Assembly (NCBI GenBank): GCA_002914805.1
Contig: JXTB01000193.1
Coordinates: 615,428 to 679,427 of the forward strand
From: Parasponia andersonii
Taxonomy: Eukaryota; Streptophyta; Magnoliopsida; Rosales; Cannabaceae
DNA length: 64,000 nucleotides
Reading direction: 5' to 3'
The notes beneath the pieces are model-generated. The model saw only the letters and a list, made by a program, of their open reading frames with translations. It ran no database searches and had not been told where the DNA came from. A program made the translations under genes and the position numbers. Below are positions 46,633 through 58,370 of the stretch, piece by piece (the stretch's first letter is position 1; every line of letters starts with the position of its first letter).

Positions 46633-47369
46633 TGATGAAAATATAGCTGCTCAAGCACATGTTCAAGAGGAGGAGCATTCATATGGGCTTGAAAAGACTC
46701 AAAGGCAGCATTCACGTGATCCATTAAGCTTACTAAGTGGGCCACTCATAAGACCTAGAGCCAAGAGATTCAAAGAGACATTAAATGGGCTGATTCAACA
46801 CATTGGTGAGGTGGCTAACGCATGGAGGCCCGATATAAGCCTTAATCAGATCCAAGGGAGTCTAATCACTATGATCAAGATTTTAGAAGAGTCCAATTAA
46901 AGCTAAACACTTCTCTTCATGTTTTTATAGGTCTTTTGTATTTTTTGGAAACTTCTTTAATTCAGATTTAAATTGAGGAGAGGGTTGCCACATGTCAAAA
47001 TAATATTAGTTTATCTTAAATTAGGGACAAATTTGACTCCTATATATAGGAGAGAGCCTTGTACGTATTTCAGAGCTTAGCAATCAATAATATTACGAGT
47101 TATTCGTGTTTTTTTCTTCATTCTTGAGAAGATTCCTAAACTTATCAAGTTAACTCTTGTGGCGTTCAATACAACTAGACTTATCCTATTGATTCTTGAG
47201 TGATTCATGAAGATTCTTGGTATGGCGTCTTTAATCTTTCGTAGTTCTTGATTTGTATCTTACTAGGTTACGGGTCAAGACTCAACAATCTTTTGACTTG
47301 GTGATCCTGAGGTTCGAATTCCATAGTAGGTGTTGGGTTTCGTCACAATTGTTGGCAGGGTTTATATCA
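46633..47369 (+). repeat. Element K 5' LTR, with a long open frame at its start
   Basis: It starts TGATGAAAATATAGCTGCTC and ends GGGTTTATATCA. The TATA box lies at 47041-47048. The first 267 bases are open in the frame that pol would use when entering a 3' LTR: DENIAAQAHVQEEEHSYGLE, then LSGPLIRPRAKRFKETLNGL and IQHIGEVANAW, stopping at 46900. The SGPxxRxRAK motif is typical of the very end of plant gypsy polyproteins. Confidence 0.9.
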
Positions 47370-47371
47370 TT

Positions 47372-47383
47372 TGGTATCAGATC
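47372..47383 (+). other. Element K primer binding site
   Basis: TGGTATCAGATC lies two bases after the LTR, a one-base variant of the initiator tRNA-Met complement. Confidence 0.8.
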
Positions 47384-48283
47384 TTAGGTTTCAAGATAAG
47401 TTTGAATTATCCCTTACTTTCTTTACTGTTCCTTTGATTCTTTAATTAGGGTTACAAAAAAAGTGGCTTGCCGAATTTCTTACTTTAGGTAGACTGGTGA
47501 TATTTAGTCTCTTAATCTGATCAACTATGGTTTTTGGCCGAAATTTTAAGATTTAAGGATACTAGATTTCCCAATCTGATCAAATTCCTTGTTCTTTGCC
47601 GAATTTGTGCTTTAGGGACACTAGAATTATTTAGTTTCCTAATCTGAGCCAACTAGGGTTTCTTTGCATTTGCTTGGGGTCCAAGTTGCTGGGTTACTAG
47701 GCGGTCGACTTTTGTGTTTTCAGAATCCTAGTTTGATTCAAAGTCTTCGTTTCTGTCTTCAATTTCTTGTTACTCGTTTCAGGTTATCCGTTTCTTTAAG
47801 TTTCCCATTTGTTTAAGTTACCTGATTCTCTTGTGTCTTTTACAAGTTTCTACAATATCAAAAGAAAAAAAAACAAGAGGATCCGGAAAAAAAAAACCAA
47901 AAAAAAAAATCCTGTGTCAATCTTGTTTCTTACTTCCTGAACTCTTTTTTTCCAAAACCCCGCATTTGAGTGTAAATCATCAAAATTTTGGAGAGCTGAA
48001 ATTGAAGAATTCGTATTACTCAGTTTCTTGAGAATTGCTTGTGAGGTTTTTTTTTTTTTTATTTGATCTGGTTGCTCATCATACTAAATTATTGCTGGAG
48101 TATTCTTGAATCTGATTAAGAGTGAAAAGAAAACATAACGAGTGGAAAAAGGCAAGAGTGGTGGGAACATAAGAGGGTAAAAGCCATTGAGTGCTGACCA
48201 CGAGAATGAGTGAATCTTTCTAAGTGAAACCTGAGAGGAAAGAGCGCTTGTGAGGTCCTAACCTTGTTTTTGCAGATTTTAAT

Positions 48284-48419
48284 ATGTCTCACAATCAAGA
48301 AGGTAACACAATCGAAGAGGTGTAATAACCAACTGTTCTGAACTTACAATTATGGGCATTGTTTGGGGAGATGAGGAGAATGATGAGAGCTCAATTAGAA
48401 CCAACTCATGAGAGGATTA
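48284..48419 (+). pseudogene. gag: Element K gag start (fragment)
   Basis: MSHNQEGNTIEEV, then two adjacent stops (TAATAA), then the same frame continues to LFGEMRRMMRAQLEPTHERI, parallel to C at 9624-9757. It breaks off at the truncated start of F's 5' LTR. The leader before it (47384-48283) resembles 9107-9623 but contains extra sequence. Confidence 0.85.
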
Positions 48420-48420
48420 T

Positions 48421-51095
48421 CCTTACATGTATACTAAGCCAATAATAAATATGTTCTAATTATATATTAAGCATCTAGAAGTCATTAATACTAGTTTTAT
48501 AGTAACATACTTATTCATTATGTTATGTACATTTATATACATATTATTACACTAATGATTGTCGAAGTGTCCCAATGCAGTGTAAAAGTTCAATACCCTC
48601 AGAGAGAGAGCTCGGTGTGCTAAAAGAACAAAGAATATAATTATGAAAGTAATCCTATGTTGGCATTATTAATTGGAGTGTAATTGGCTTATTTGTATGC
48701 TTAATGATTGGTTATGGGGCTAAGTTCCACCAAATTATAATAAGATTGGCCATATAGAATCATAAGTCAAAGTATGACTAGTTTTCACTTTCTAAGGTAG
48801 GATTCACCAACTTTTGCTATACGTGAGTGTATAGGACTGACCAATAACGTGGTGACTATGCTAAGAATGTTTTAGAGCTGAACACATGGAAAGTAATGTG
48901 TAAAATACCCAAAATACCCCTTAGAATTTAAGTTATACCTTTTCTTAACCATTAAGTGTTGATTTTGGGTCAAATCTGGACATTTTATTTTTCTTTCTTC
49001 TCCAGCCATGACTTGAAACTCTCCAATGCCTTTTCTAACTTCTTTTAACTTCCCTCAAACATTTCCAAGTGGTAGAACTCAAATTGGAGCCCTAGAAAGC
49101 AAGATACACCAAAACTAGTCAAAGTAATTCTATTAAGTTCTTCTTTCTAAGTCTTCGCCTTTAATTTTAATTCTCTGCTTGTTCCCACTTAAATAATAAT
49201 TTCTTCAGGTTCTCTTAAGTCTAAAAATCTAATTCTAAGACTAAAGAATCAGTCTGGTGGAGGTACAAGGTAAGAACTCCAACAAAAGCTCAAACTAGTC
49301 AAAGTGAGCATTATGTATGATTTTAAACTTATAGTTAATTTCTTTTGTTTTAGCCATTAAACAAAAGAAATTATTTGATTAATAATGGTTCTAGAAACCC
49401 TTATATATTGCTGAAAATATAAAATTTAAGTGGAGAATTCAGGTTACACCTAGAGTCCCAAAATTGCTAATTGTGTATTCAAGTATTTCCGTGGGTGTAT
49501 TAAGATTTCTATACTTGTAATCTGATTTCCTCAACTTGCAGTGGATATGTCATGGATTATATTCTTTATTACATTAATTTAGCTACTGTTTGTAGCCATA
49601 GGCAAGTGCACAAATTGTCTTAAACTTGTCTAAACTGAAAAAGATTTAAAATGTGCTTCTATGTTATCCTAGGTGGTTCTTTTGATTTGTATATGTGAGA
49701 ATTGGTTTGTTGATTACTACCACAGGCCTTAAACCATGATTTTAATCATATGGGGATGTCCTTAAAATAGAGAAGATGCTGTCCAAATATTTTTAAAACC
49801 AAATGGTACCATTTAGAAGCAAATAAACTAGTTTTACAAAATTAGGTGCCATTTTGGATCATTTTTGTGCTAATGAACTAGCATTCATATTTTACTACTT
49901 TTGAATAGTTTTTCAATGCTAGATATTGGCTGCTAAGTACCTTAAGTGATTTATACACTCCTCAGTCATTTTAAGATTAAGTTTCCTAAATTGGTGAAAG
50001 TTCTGATTTCGGTCTTATTCAAGTATCTTAATGCATTCTTTTTGTAAAATGTGCATCTTGAATAATAGTTTGTGACAGGTGATTGACACATCAATCTCTA
50101 GAGGATATTGACTCTTTCCACTATCGATTCCTATGCAGGACACAAGGTAAGTAAAGACTTGCAACTGCATCACAAGAACTATATGAAAGATGTATTTATG
50201 TGAAGCTTACTTATTCCTTAAAATTATGAAATGGCATATGCATGGCATGTTTTGCTTGCAAATGGAGACTTTTATTATAAGAGTATTTGAAAGTGAGTAC
50301 CATTGTACCAATTTTATAAGACAAGTTTTAATAGCAATTGTTAGTCTGTCGGAGCTGGATAGGTAAGTCTGTTGATACAGACTCTCCCGTTGAAGCGGGA
50401 TTTGCGGATCTTATAATGTGTCTCGTTGAAGTGGAACAATATTAGCACAGTGTGGGATGCCACTTTGATGAGGGAAGAAGATTTCAAAAAAAAACCTCAC
50501 ACGATGGTCACACTTTATTTTTACTCTTGGCCAGAGTTTCCTTCCAATGTTATCACAGCCTATCGACTTACAGGACAAGCAATGTGCTAAGGGGCCCAAC
50601 TAAGAATAATTTTTAAGAAAAATGAATGGACTCAAATGTTTAAGAAAGAAAAGGTTATAATGGGAACTTTATGAGATTTTAAAGCATTCGTACGCATGCA
50701 TAGTTACTGAGCTTTAACTTATTTTATTCTTGTGATGCAGATGAGGAGGCATATTTTGGTATTGACTAGCTGGTTGCCTAGCTTGCCTTTTGTCGCCATG
50801 ATCTTACAGATGTAGACGAGCTTGACCTGTGGGTGAGATTTTTGTTTTGAGATATTTTGGTGTAATATAAATACTACTATTGATGGCAAAATAGACTGGT
50901 GAAAACCTCTTTTGATTGTACATTTTGTAAAGAAACTTTTAATAAGAAATGCCATATAGTTACTTTTGTTTAAAGGTTTTAGAAAGTTCAAAATTTGCCC
51001 ACCTTTTTATCAAAACAAAAGATAATGTTTAAAAAAGAATAATACTTTATAATTTGACTGTATATGACAATATGGTTCAATTAGAGGGTGTAACA
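48421..51095 (+). repeat. Element F 5' LTR (start truncated)
   Basis: It joins the family LTR at CTTACATGTATACTAAGCC; the first about 16 bases seen in the 3' LTR and in H are missing. It ends GAGGGTGTAACA. It contains a donor-like CAAGGTAAGTA (GT 50147) and acceptor-like TTGTGATGCAG (AG 50739-50740), and between them two neighbouring perfect hairpins at 50366-50400. Confidence 0.9.
50366..50400 (+). other. pair of hairpins in F LTR
   Basis: AGTCTGT-TGAT-ACAGACT (50366-50383) is followed one base later by TCCCG-TTGAAG-CGGGA (50385-50400). Both are kept in the 3' LTR (about 60738-60773). H keeps the first, and its second has one mismatch. Confidence 0.6.
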
Positions 51096-51099
51096 TTGT

Positions 51100-51111
51100 T
51101 GGTATCAGAGC
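51100..51111 (+). other. Element F primer binding site (tRNA-iMet)
   Basis: TGGTATCAGAGC lies four bases after the 5' LTR. Confidence 0.87.
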
Positions 51112-51327
51112 AAAGGTTTAATCATTTCTGAAGACTGTCTACATAGGTATGATCATGTGAGAAAAAGCTCAGTCAACTAGTAAGTTTTAATTTCTTATGT
51201 TTGCATTAAATTTGATGCCATATATTATGTCTTTATTATTGGCTGTTATGCATGGATGTAAGTGAAATGGAAACTATACAGGGAATCAACAAGGATGATA
51301 TGACAAAGTAGCGAGCGAAGGGATGGT

Positions 51328-52257
51328 ATGACAAGTGCTACTGAAAATGAGATCAACAAGGATGTTGTTATAGGAAGGTTGACAGAGTTGTTTGAGACAC
51401 AAGCAAGACAATTGGAAATGCTTATAGAAAGGGAGGAAAGGCGTGGAGATCAAGTACGACCACATGCCATATTTAGACAAGAAAATTATGAACCCGCTTG
51501 TGAAAGGTTTAGAAAGAATAAGCCTCCAGCTTTCAATAGTGAAACTGATCCACTACTGGCAGAAGAGTGGGTTAGGAGTATTGACGGTATTTTCGATTAC
51601 ATTAGAATCTCTGATGAGGAAAAAGTTTCATGTGCCACTTTTATGTTCCAGATAGATGCTAGACACTGGTGGGATTCTATGAAGTCCATCACTGATACTA
51701 CTAGCCTTACTTGGGAGTAGTTTAAGAAAATATTCTACAGAAAATATTTCAGCAATGCACATAAGATGATGAAGGCTATTGAGTTTGTTAATCTAAAACA
51801 AGGAAGTATGTTTATTAGTGACTACATAAAGAAATTTGAAGAATTATCCCGATTTGCTCTACACATGGTGAGTACCAATGAGCTAAAAGTAAACCAGTTC
51901 CTTCAAGGCCTCAAGGCAGAAATTTATAGGGATGTTAAGATATCTGCTCATAAAAATATGTCATATGCTGAGGTTGCAGATAAAGCTCTTGAAGCTGAAG
52001 AAGCCAAACTAAGAGTTGTAAGAGCTCAAGAAATTCGCAGGAATATAAATATGGCAAGGAGAAATACAACCTTTAGAGGAGGATCTCAACCAGGGGCTAG
52101 TGGAAATAAAAGAAAGTGGCAACAGAATCAAAGAGAAAGATAAGAACCACAAAAACACCAAGCAACAGACCAACAGACACAATCAGCTGCTACTCAGAGG
52201 ACTGTTTGTCCTAAATATTGGAAGATTCATTGTGGAGAGTGTTTAATGGGTTATGGT
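51328..52257 (+). pseudogene. gag: Element F gag, main part
   Basis: The likely start is ATG 51328 (MTSATENEINKDVVIGRLTE). The capsid core shows FNSETDPLLAEEWVRSIDGI and FQIDARHWWDSMK, then after a TAG at 51718 FKKIFYRKYFSNAHKMMKAI and KQGSMFISDYIKKFEELSRF. A basic region (RRNTTFRGGSQPG) precedes the first knuckle cysteines (HCGECLMGYG) at the insertion point of L. A further stop lies at 52141. Confidence 0.9.
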
Positions 52258-55200
52258 TGTGACATCCAACTCCTCAAATAATTAAGAGAGCCAATAATAA
52301 ACATGTTCTAATCACATATTAGGCATCTAGAAGTCATTAATACTAGTTTCATAAAAATATGCTCATTCCTTATGTTATGTGCATTTACATACATGCTATT
52401 ACACTAATGATTGTCAAAGTGTCCCGATGCAGTGTAAAGGTTCAATACCCTCAGATAGAGAGAGCTCGGTGTGCTAAAAGAACAAAGAATATAATTATGA
52501 AACTAATACTATGTGCACATGTATTAAGATAGTACTTGTTGATAACTTCGTCAAATAGTAGTCTTTCGGTAAAATGCAATTTTCACGTACTTCGGAGCCA
52601 AATTCACTGTGTGTTTAACACGTCAAATAGGCTTAATTCAATGTCTAGTACTTATTTATAGCATTTTATTTGTCGGCTCTAGGTAAGCACGAGATGGCAT
52701 TCAGGACACTAATTGGTATGTTGTTGCACTAAGCAAGCTTAGATTAAGCTTAATCGCGTAATGTCATTTTTGTGCATTCTAATAACTGAGTGCTAATACT
52801 ATGTTTGCATTGTTAATTAGAGTCTAATTGACTTTCTTTTTATGTTTAATGATTGGTTAAGGGGCTAGGTTGCACCAAATTACAATAACATTGGCCATAT
52901 AGGATCATAAGTCAAAGTATGACTAGTTTTCACTTTCTAAGGTAGGATTCACCAACTTTGGCTATACTTGGGTGTATAGGAGTGACCAGCAACGTGGTGA
53001 CTATGTTAAGGATGTTTTAGAGCTTGCCACATGGAAAGTAATGAACAAAATACCCAAAATACCCCTTAGAATTTAAGTTATGCAATTTCTTAGTCATTAA
53101 GTATCACTTTTAGACCAAATCTGGTCATTTGCATTCCCTTTCTCTCCAGCCACGACCTGTGCCTCTCCAAAACCTTTTTACACTTCTCTCAACTTCCCTA
53201 AACCATATCCAAGAGATTCCAAGTGATAGAACTCAAGTTGGAGCTTTAGAAAGCAAGATACACCAAAACTAGTCAAGGTAGCTCTACTAAGTTCTTCTTT
53301 CTAGGTCTTGTCCTTTAATTTCAATTCTTTACTTGTTTCCACTTAAACAAAGGTTTCTTCAGGTTTTCTTAAGTCCAAAAATCCATTTCTAAGTTTTGGG
53401 AATCAGTTTGGTGGAGATTGAAGGCAAGAAATCTAGCAAAGACTCAAACTAGTTAAGGTGAGGTTTATGTGTGATTTTGAATTTGTAGTGAATTTCCTTT
53501 ATTTCAGCTCTTAAACCTAAGCTATTATTTGATGAATAATGGTCCTAGGAACTCTTATATATTGCTGAAAACATAAAATTTAAGTGGAGGATTAAAGTTA
53601 AACCTAAAGCCCCAAAGTTTGCAATTTATGGAGTTAAGTGTTTTTATGTGTAATAGACTAAGTTTTCTATGTTTGTAATCTGATTTCTTAAATTTGGATT
53701 ATATATCTTATTGATCCTATTGTCTATTACACTCATTTGGTGGCTGCTTGTGATGACACATAAGTGTAAAAGTGGTTTGAAGCTTGTTGAAACTGAAAAA
53801 GAGTTCAAGTGCACTTAGATTGTTCTAAGTGATCCTTTTGACGTGTATATGTGGGAATTTGGATTTCTAATTGCTATTGCAGGTTTAAAACCATGATTTT
53901 AATCATGTGGGAACATCCTAAAAATAGGGGAGGTGCTGTCCAAATATTTTTAAAATGAAATGGCACCATTTAGGAGCAAATGGACTAGTTTTACAAAATT
54001 ATATGCCATTTTGGATCATTTTTATGCTAATGAACTAGCATTCATATTTTAATACCTTTGAACAGTTTTTCAATGCTACTTATTGATTTTCAAGTACCTT
54101 AAGTGAATTATAAGCTTCTGAGTCATTTTAAGATCAAGTTTCCTAATTTTGTGAAAATTCTGATTTTGGTATTGTTCGAGTATCTTGATGCATTCTTTTG
54201 GCAAAATGTGCATTTTGAATACCTATAAACAATGACAGGTGAATAGCACACCAATCTCTAGAGGATATTGACCCTTTCCACAATTCGTTTCTATTTAGGA
54301 CACGAGGTAAGTAAAGTACTCAACTGCAACACAAGAATTATGTGCCATATAAGTATCTATTATGTTTCTATGTTTTGCATTTATTCTGGTTATGAGTATG
54401 ACCATTGGCATTTCGATTTCAGCATATATATGGTTGGTAATTTTGGTGTGGTATTATTATATATACCATATAACCATGCATGTTTTATGAAAAAGTTTAA
54501 GAAGGGTAATATGATTTATGAAATGCCTTAGTATTATTGTGTAAAACTATTTTATCTTAGAGAAGTTAAGATCAGGTAACTTTCAGAAGGTTTTGTGTCT
54601 CTGTTACGGGGAAGTGGGATAAATATTTATAGTTTCAGAGTGGCAGCCCCAAGAGAGGGGCAAGTGTGACAGGATTAGTCACAAGGTTTGCCACAATATT
54701 CCTCCTCCAAGTTATTTAATAGACTAAACTACAGTCTTGGGCTGCCTTATCTCTTGAGCTCGATGGGGTAACGATGGAATAAGGTTAGTAACGAGCCCCA
54801 CTGTGGTAAGAGCCGGCAGGAGGAGAGCCCATGGGATATCATTAATTCAGGAAGCCCTGCAGGCACAGTGCTGAACTGGACAGTGGGCACAAGACAGGGA
54901 AGGGTTTAAAGGAAATCATTTATAATATAGACAAGCACGATCATACATTTAATTCATATCATTGAGCAACATGTCATCCATTACTTTACTTACTGAGCTG
55001 TAGCTCATTATAGTCTTGTGTTGCAGGTAATAATTGAGATGACAACATGAGCTTGTGAGTTGAAGTAGAGGCCCGACCTTGGTATTGTACATATGGATAT
55101 TTTGACCACTTGTGGGGCGGGGCCTAGTTTGTGTATTTTGGGATGTTTTGCAGTCTCTCAATGAAGTTATTTTTAATTCGTTTTTTTAGTACATATTTAA

Positions 55201-55410
55201 TATGTTTCATTGTGTAATATATGTATATACTGATTATGTATGGAAGTAAAGTCACCTATCCATAGAGTTTCAAAATAAAATAAAAAAAAAAGTTTGAATT
55301 GGCCCGTATTTTGGAAAAATAATTATAGCATTATCTTCCAAAAGTAACACCTTGTAAATAAAAAGTTAATAAATTTCCACTAGTAGTAGGAGGATAAAGA
55401 GGGCGTTACA
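52258..55410 (+). repeat. Solo LTR L, inserted in F's gag zinc knuckle region
   Basis: It starts TGTGACATCCAACTCCTC and ends AGAGGGCGTTACA, flanked by ATGGT (52253-52257 and 55411-55415). Removing it joins GECLMGYG to ACFLCGKSGHYAKNC. It is related to F's own LTR over most of its length (for example 52300-52500, 52840-53000 and 53890-54310) but longer, with a different segment at about 54330-54950. Donor-like GAGGTAAGTA (GT 54307) and acceptor-like TGTGTTGCAG (AG 55025-55026) are kept. Confidence 0.9.
54646..54682 (+). other. pair of hairpins in solo LTR L
   Basis: GCCCC-AAGAGA-GGGGC (54646-54661) and GTGAC-AGGATTA-GTCAC (54666-54682) occupy the same place between the donor- and acceptor-like sites as the hairpin pair in F, with unrelated sequence. 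Confidence 0.55.
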
Positions 55411-55930
55411 ATGGTGCTTGCTTCTTATGTGGAAAATCTGGACACTATGCAAAAAATTGTCCGAATGCTATAGATGAGCAGAAGAAAGTCTCAGTTTGTG
55501 TGTATACAATGACCAAAGGAGATACCGAGGTGAACCCATCTGTTGTAGCAGGTGAGATTCTTATCTTTGGTATTCCTATTCATGCGTTATTAGATTCAGG
55601 GCTACACATTCATTTGCATCGCCTACATTTGTGAGGAAATTGGGCAAAACACTAGAGTACTTGAATTTCAAATATACTTGAATTTCAAATATTGTGTAAC
55701 CATTCCATCAAGAGAAATTTTATTTTCTGATCAAGTTCTCAAGGCATGTCCAATCCAAATAGCAGGTAAAGATTTGTGTGTAGATTTAATAGTATTAGAT
55801 ATGCAAGATTTTGAAGTTATCTTAGGTATGGATTGGTTATCAAAATATCATGCTACTATTGATTGCTATTTGAAGAGGGTGGTGTTTCAGCCACCAAGTA
55901 CAGAGAAGTTCACTTTTGTTGGTACTAGTG
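55411..55930 (+). pseudogene. pol: Element F zinc knuckle end and protease
   Basis: ACFLCGKSGHYAKNCPNAID holds the CCHC knuckle. KVSVCVYTMTKGD leads to the protease, [13 protein letters not shown], whose active site is followed by a one-base loss at about 55600. Just after it a 17-bp tandem duplication (55659-55692, ACTTGAATTTCAAATAT twice) shifts the frame again. The rest ([17 protein letters not shown] and FQPPS) is open. Confidence 0.88.
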
Positions 55931-56830
55931 GAAACTCGATGATTCCAATAATCTCTTCAATAAAAGTAAGGAAGTTACTAGAAAAGGGATGCATGGGTTA
56001 CTTGGCCAACATAGTGGATACTAGAGAAGAGTTAAAAGTGAAGCCTGAGCAAGTGCCGATAGTTAGTGAATTTCTTGATGTATTTCCTGAAGCTTTGTCT
56101 GGGTTACCACCAGATAGAGAGATAGAGTTTGTTATTGACTTATTACCCGGTACGGCTCCTATTTCGAAAGCACCTTATAGAATGGCTCTAGCAGAGTTAA
56201 AGGGACTGAAAATACAGTTACAAGAGTTATTAGATAAAGGTTTTATTCACCCAAGCTTTTCACCATGGGATGCTCTGGTTTTATTTGTAAAGAAGAAAGA
56301 TGGGACTATGAGGCTTTGCATTGATTATAGGGAGCTGAATAAGGTCACCATCAAAAAAAAAGTATCCGCTTCCTAGAATTGATGATTTGTTTGATCAACT
56401 GCAAGGAGCTTCTGTGTTTTCAAATATTGACTTAAGATCAGGATACCATCAGTTAAAAATTAAGGAGGAAGATATTCCAAAAACAGCTTTCAGAACCAAA
56501 TATGGACACTATGAGTTTTTACCAATGCCCTTTGGATTAACAAATACCCCAACTGCTTTCATTTTAAAGATTTCTTAGATAAATTCGTTATAGTTTTCAT
56601 CGATGATATTCTAATTTACTCACGCTCACGAGAGGAGCATATGGAACATTTGAGGACTGTATTGAGAATTCTTAGAGAAAAGTAGTTGTATGCTAAGTTT
56701 AAGAAGTGCGAATTCTGGTTAGAGAAATTTATCTTCCTTGGTCACGTGGTTTCTGAAAATGATATTTCTACGGATCCAACGAAAGTTGAAGCTATGAGCA
56801 ATTGGCCAATACCTACAAATGTTTATGAGA
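55931..56830 (+). pseudogene. pol: Element F reverse transcriptase
   Basis: [40 protein letters not shown], then a slip in a run of nine A at about 56354-56362 changes the frame. [17 protein letters not shown] and [12 protein letters not shown] follow. A deletion of about 20 bases removes the segment between TAF and the [18 protein letters not shown] catalytic block (about 56578-56620). A TAG at 56683 precedes [20 protein letters not shown]. Confidence 0.92.
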
Positions 56831-57530
56831 TTAGTAGTTTCTTGGGAGTAGCGGGTTATTATAGACATTTTGTTGAAGGTTTCTCAAAGCTGGCTTCTCC
56901 ATTGTCTCATTTAACAAGGAAGAATGTGAAGTTTCACTGGAATGAAAATTGTGAAAGGAGTTTTGAGGAATTGAAGCATCATTTGATAACAGCCCCTATA
57001 CTTTCAATACGATCTGGATTAGGAGGATTTGTTGTTTATAGTGATGCCTCAAAGAATGGTCTAGGATGTGTTCTAATGCAAAATGGCAAAGTCATTGCTT
57101 ATGCCTCTAAGCAATTGAAGGAATATGAAAAGAAGTATCCTACTTATGATTTAGAGCCAGCAGCAGTTGTCTTTGCATTGAAAATTTGGAGACACTATCT
57201 CTATGGGGAGAAGTGTGAGATCTATACAGATCACAAGAGTCTAAAGTACTTCTTTACCTAAAAAGAACTAAATATGAAACAAAGAAGATGGCTTGAACTA
57301 GTGAAAGATTATGACTGTAAGATTAACTATCATCAAGGAAAAGCCAATGTGATTGCTGATAATCTAAGTAGGAAATCATTGGCTACTATGACTGTTAAGC
57401 ATGTTGATATGAAACATCTTTTAATAGATTTACATAAGTTAGAGTTAGAGATTGAGCCTACAGGTTTAACAGAAAGATTGGCAGCTCTTACTCTTCAACC
57501 AACAATTTTAGAGAAAATGAAACAAGGCTA
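56831..57530 (+). pseudogene. pol: Element F RNase H
   Basis: [19 protein letters not shown] is the connection. [20 protein letters not shown] holds the first Asp, [15 protein letters not shown] the Glu, and [13 protein letters not shown] the second Asp. All catalytic positions are present. A TAA at 57259 and a TAG at 57529 interrupt the frame. The end is INYHQGKANVIADNLSRK. Confidence 0.92.
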
Positions 57531-58370
57531 GAATACGGATCCCTATATGATGAATTTAAAGAGTAAGATAGAATGTAGAAAGGAGATGGCCTTCCAGATT
57601 TTTGGCGATGGTGTAATCAGATATAGAAATAGATTGTGTGTACCCGGTGGAATTATTAGAAAGGAGATATTGATAGAAGCTCATACCACTCCCTACTCTG
57701 TGCATCTTGGTACTACAAAGATGTATAGAGATTTAAAGGTGTATTACTGGTGGCCTGGTATAAAGAAAGATGTGGTTGAGTTTGTAGATCAATGTCTCAC
57801 GTGCTAGCAAGTCAAAGCTGAACATCAAAGACCTATTGGGAAATTAAAGCCTTTGAACATACCCTAATGGAAATGGGAAGAGATTGCTATGGATCTTGTT
57901 GTTGGACTTCATAAGACAACTAAGGGACATGATATTATTTGGGTGATTATGGATAGATATACCAAATCAGCTTATTTTCTTCCAGTTAGAATAACCTATA
58001 ACTTGGACCAGGTTGCTCGGTTATATATTCAGGAGATTGTTAGACTACATGGTGTTCCAAAAGTTATCATTTCTGATTGAGATTCTAGACTTACTTCAAA
58101 ATTTTGGAGGAGTGTTCAAGAGGCAATGGGTACAAAATTGGCATTTAGTACAACTTTTCATCCTCAAACTGATAGGCAATCAGAGAGGACTATACAGACC
58201 CGTGAAGACATGCTCAGAGCTTGTGTGTTGGATTTCCATGGATCTTGGAGCAAATACTTGCCACTTTTAGAATTTTCTTACAATAACAGTTACCAAGCAT
58301 CCATTGAAATGTCCCCATATAAAGCATTGTATAGAAGAAAGTATAGATCTCCTATTCATTAGGATGAGAT
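57531..58370 (+). pseudogene. pol: Element F integrase
   Basis: The zinc domain shows EAHTTPYSVHLGTTKMYRDL and FVDQCLTC, then TAG at 57805. The core has IAMDLVVGLHKTTKG (first Asp), HGVPKVIISD-stop-D (second Asp region, TGA at 58078 where Arg is expected) and QTDRQSERTIQTREDML (Glu). LPLLEFSYNNSYQASIEMSP and KALYRRKYRSPIH follow, ending at TAG 58360 where Trp is expected. Confidence 0.92.
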
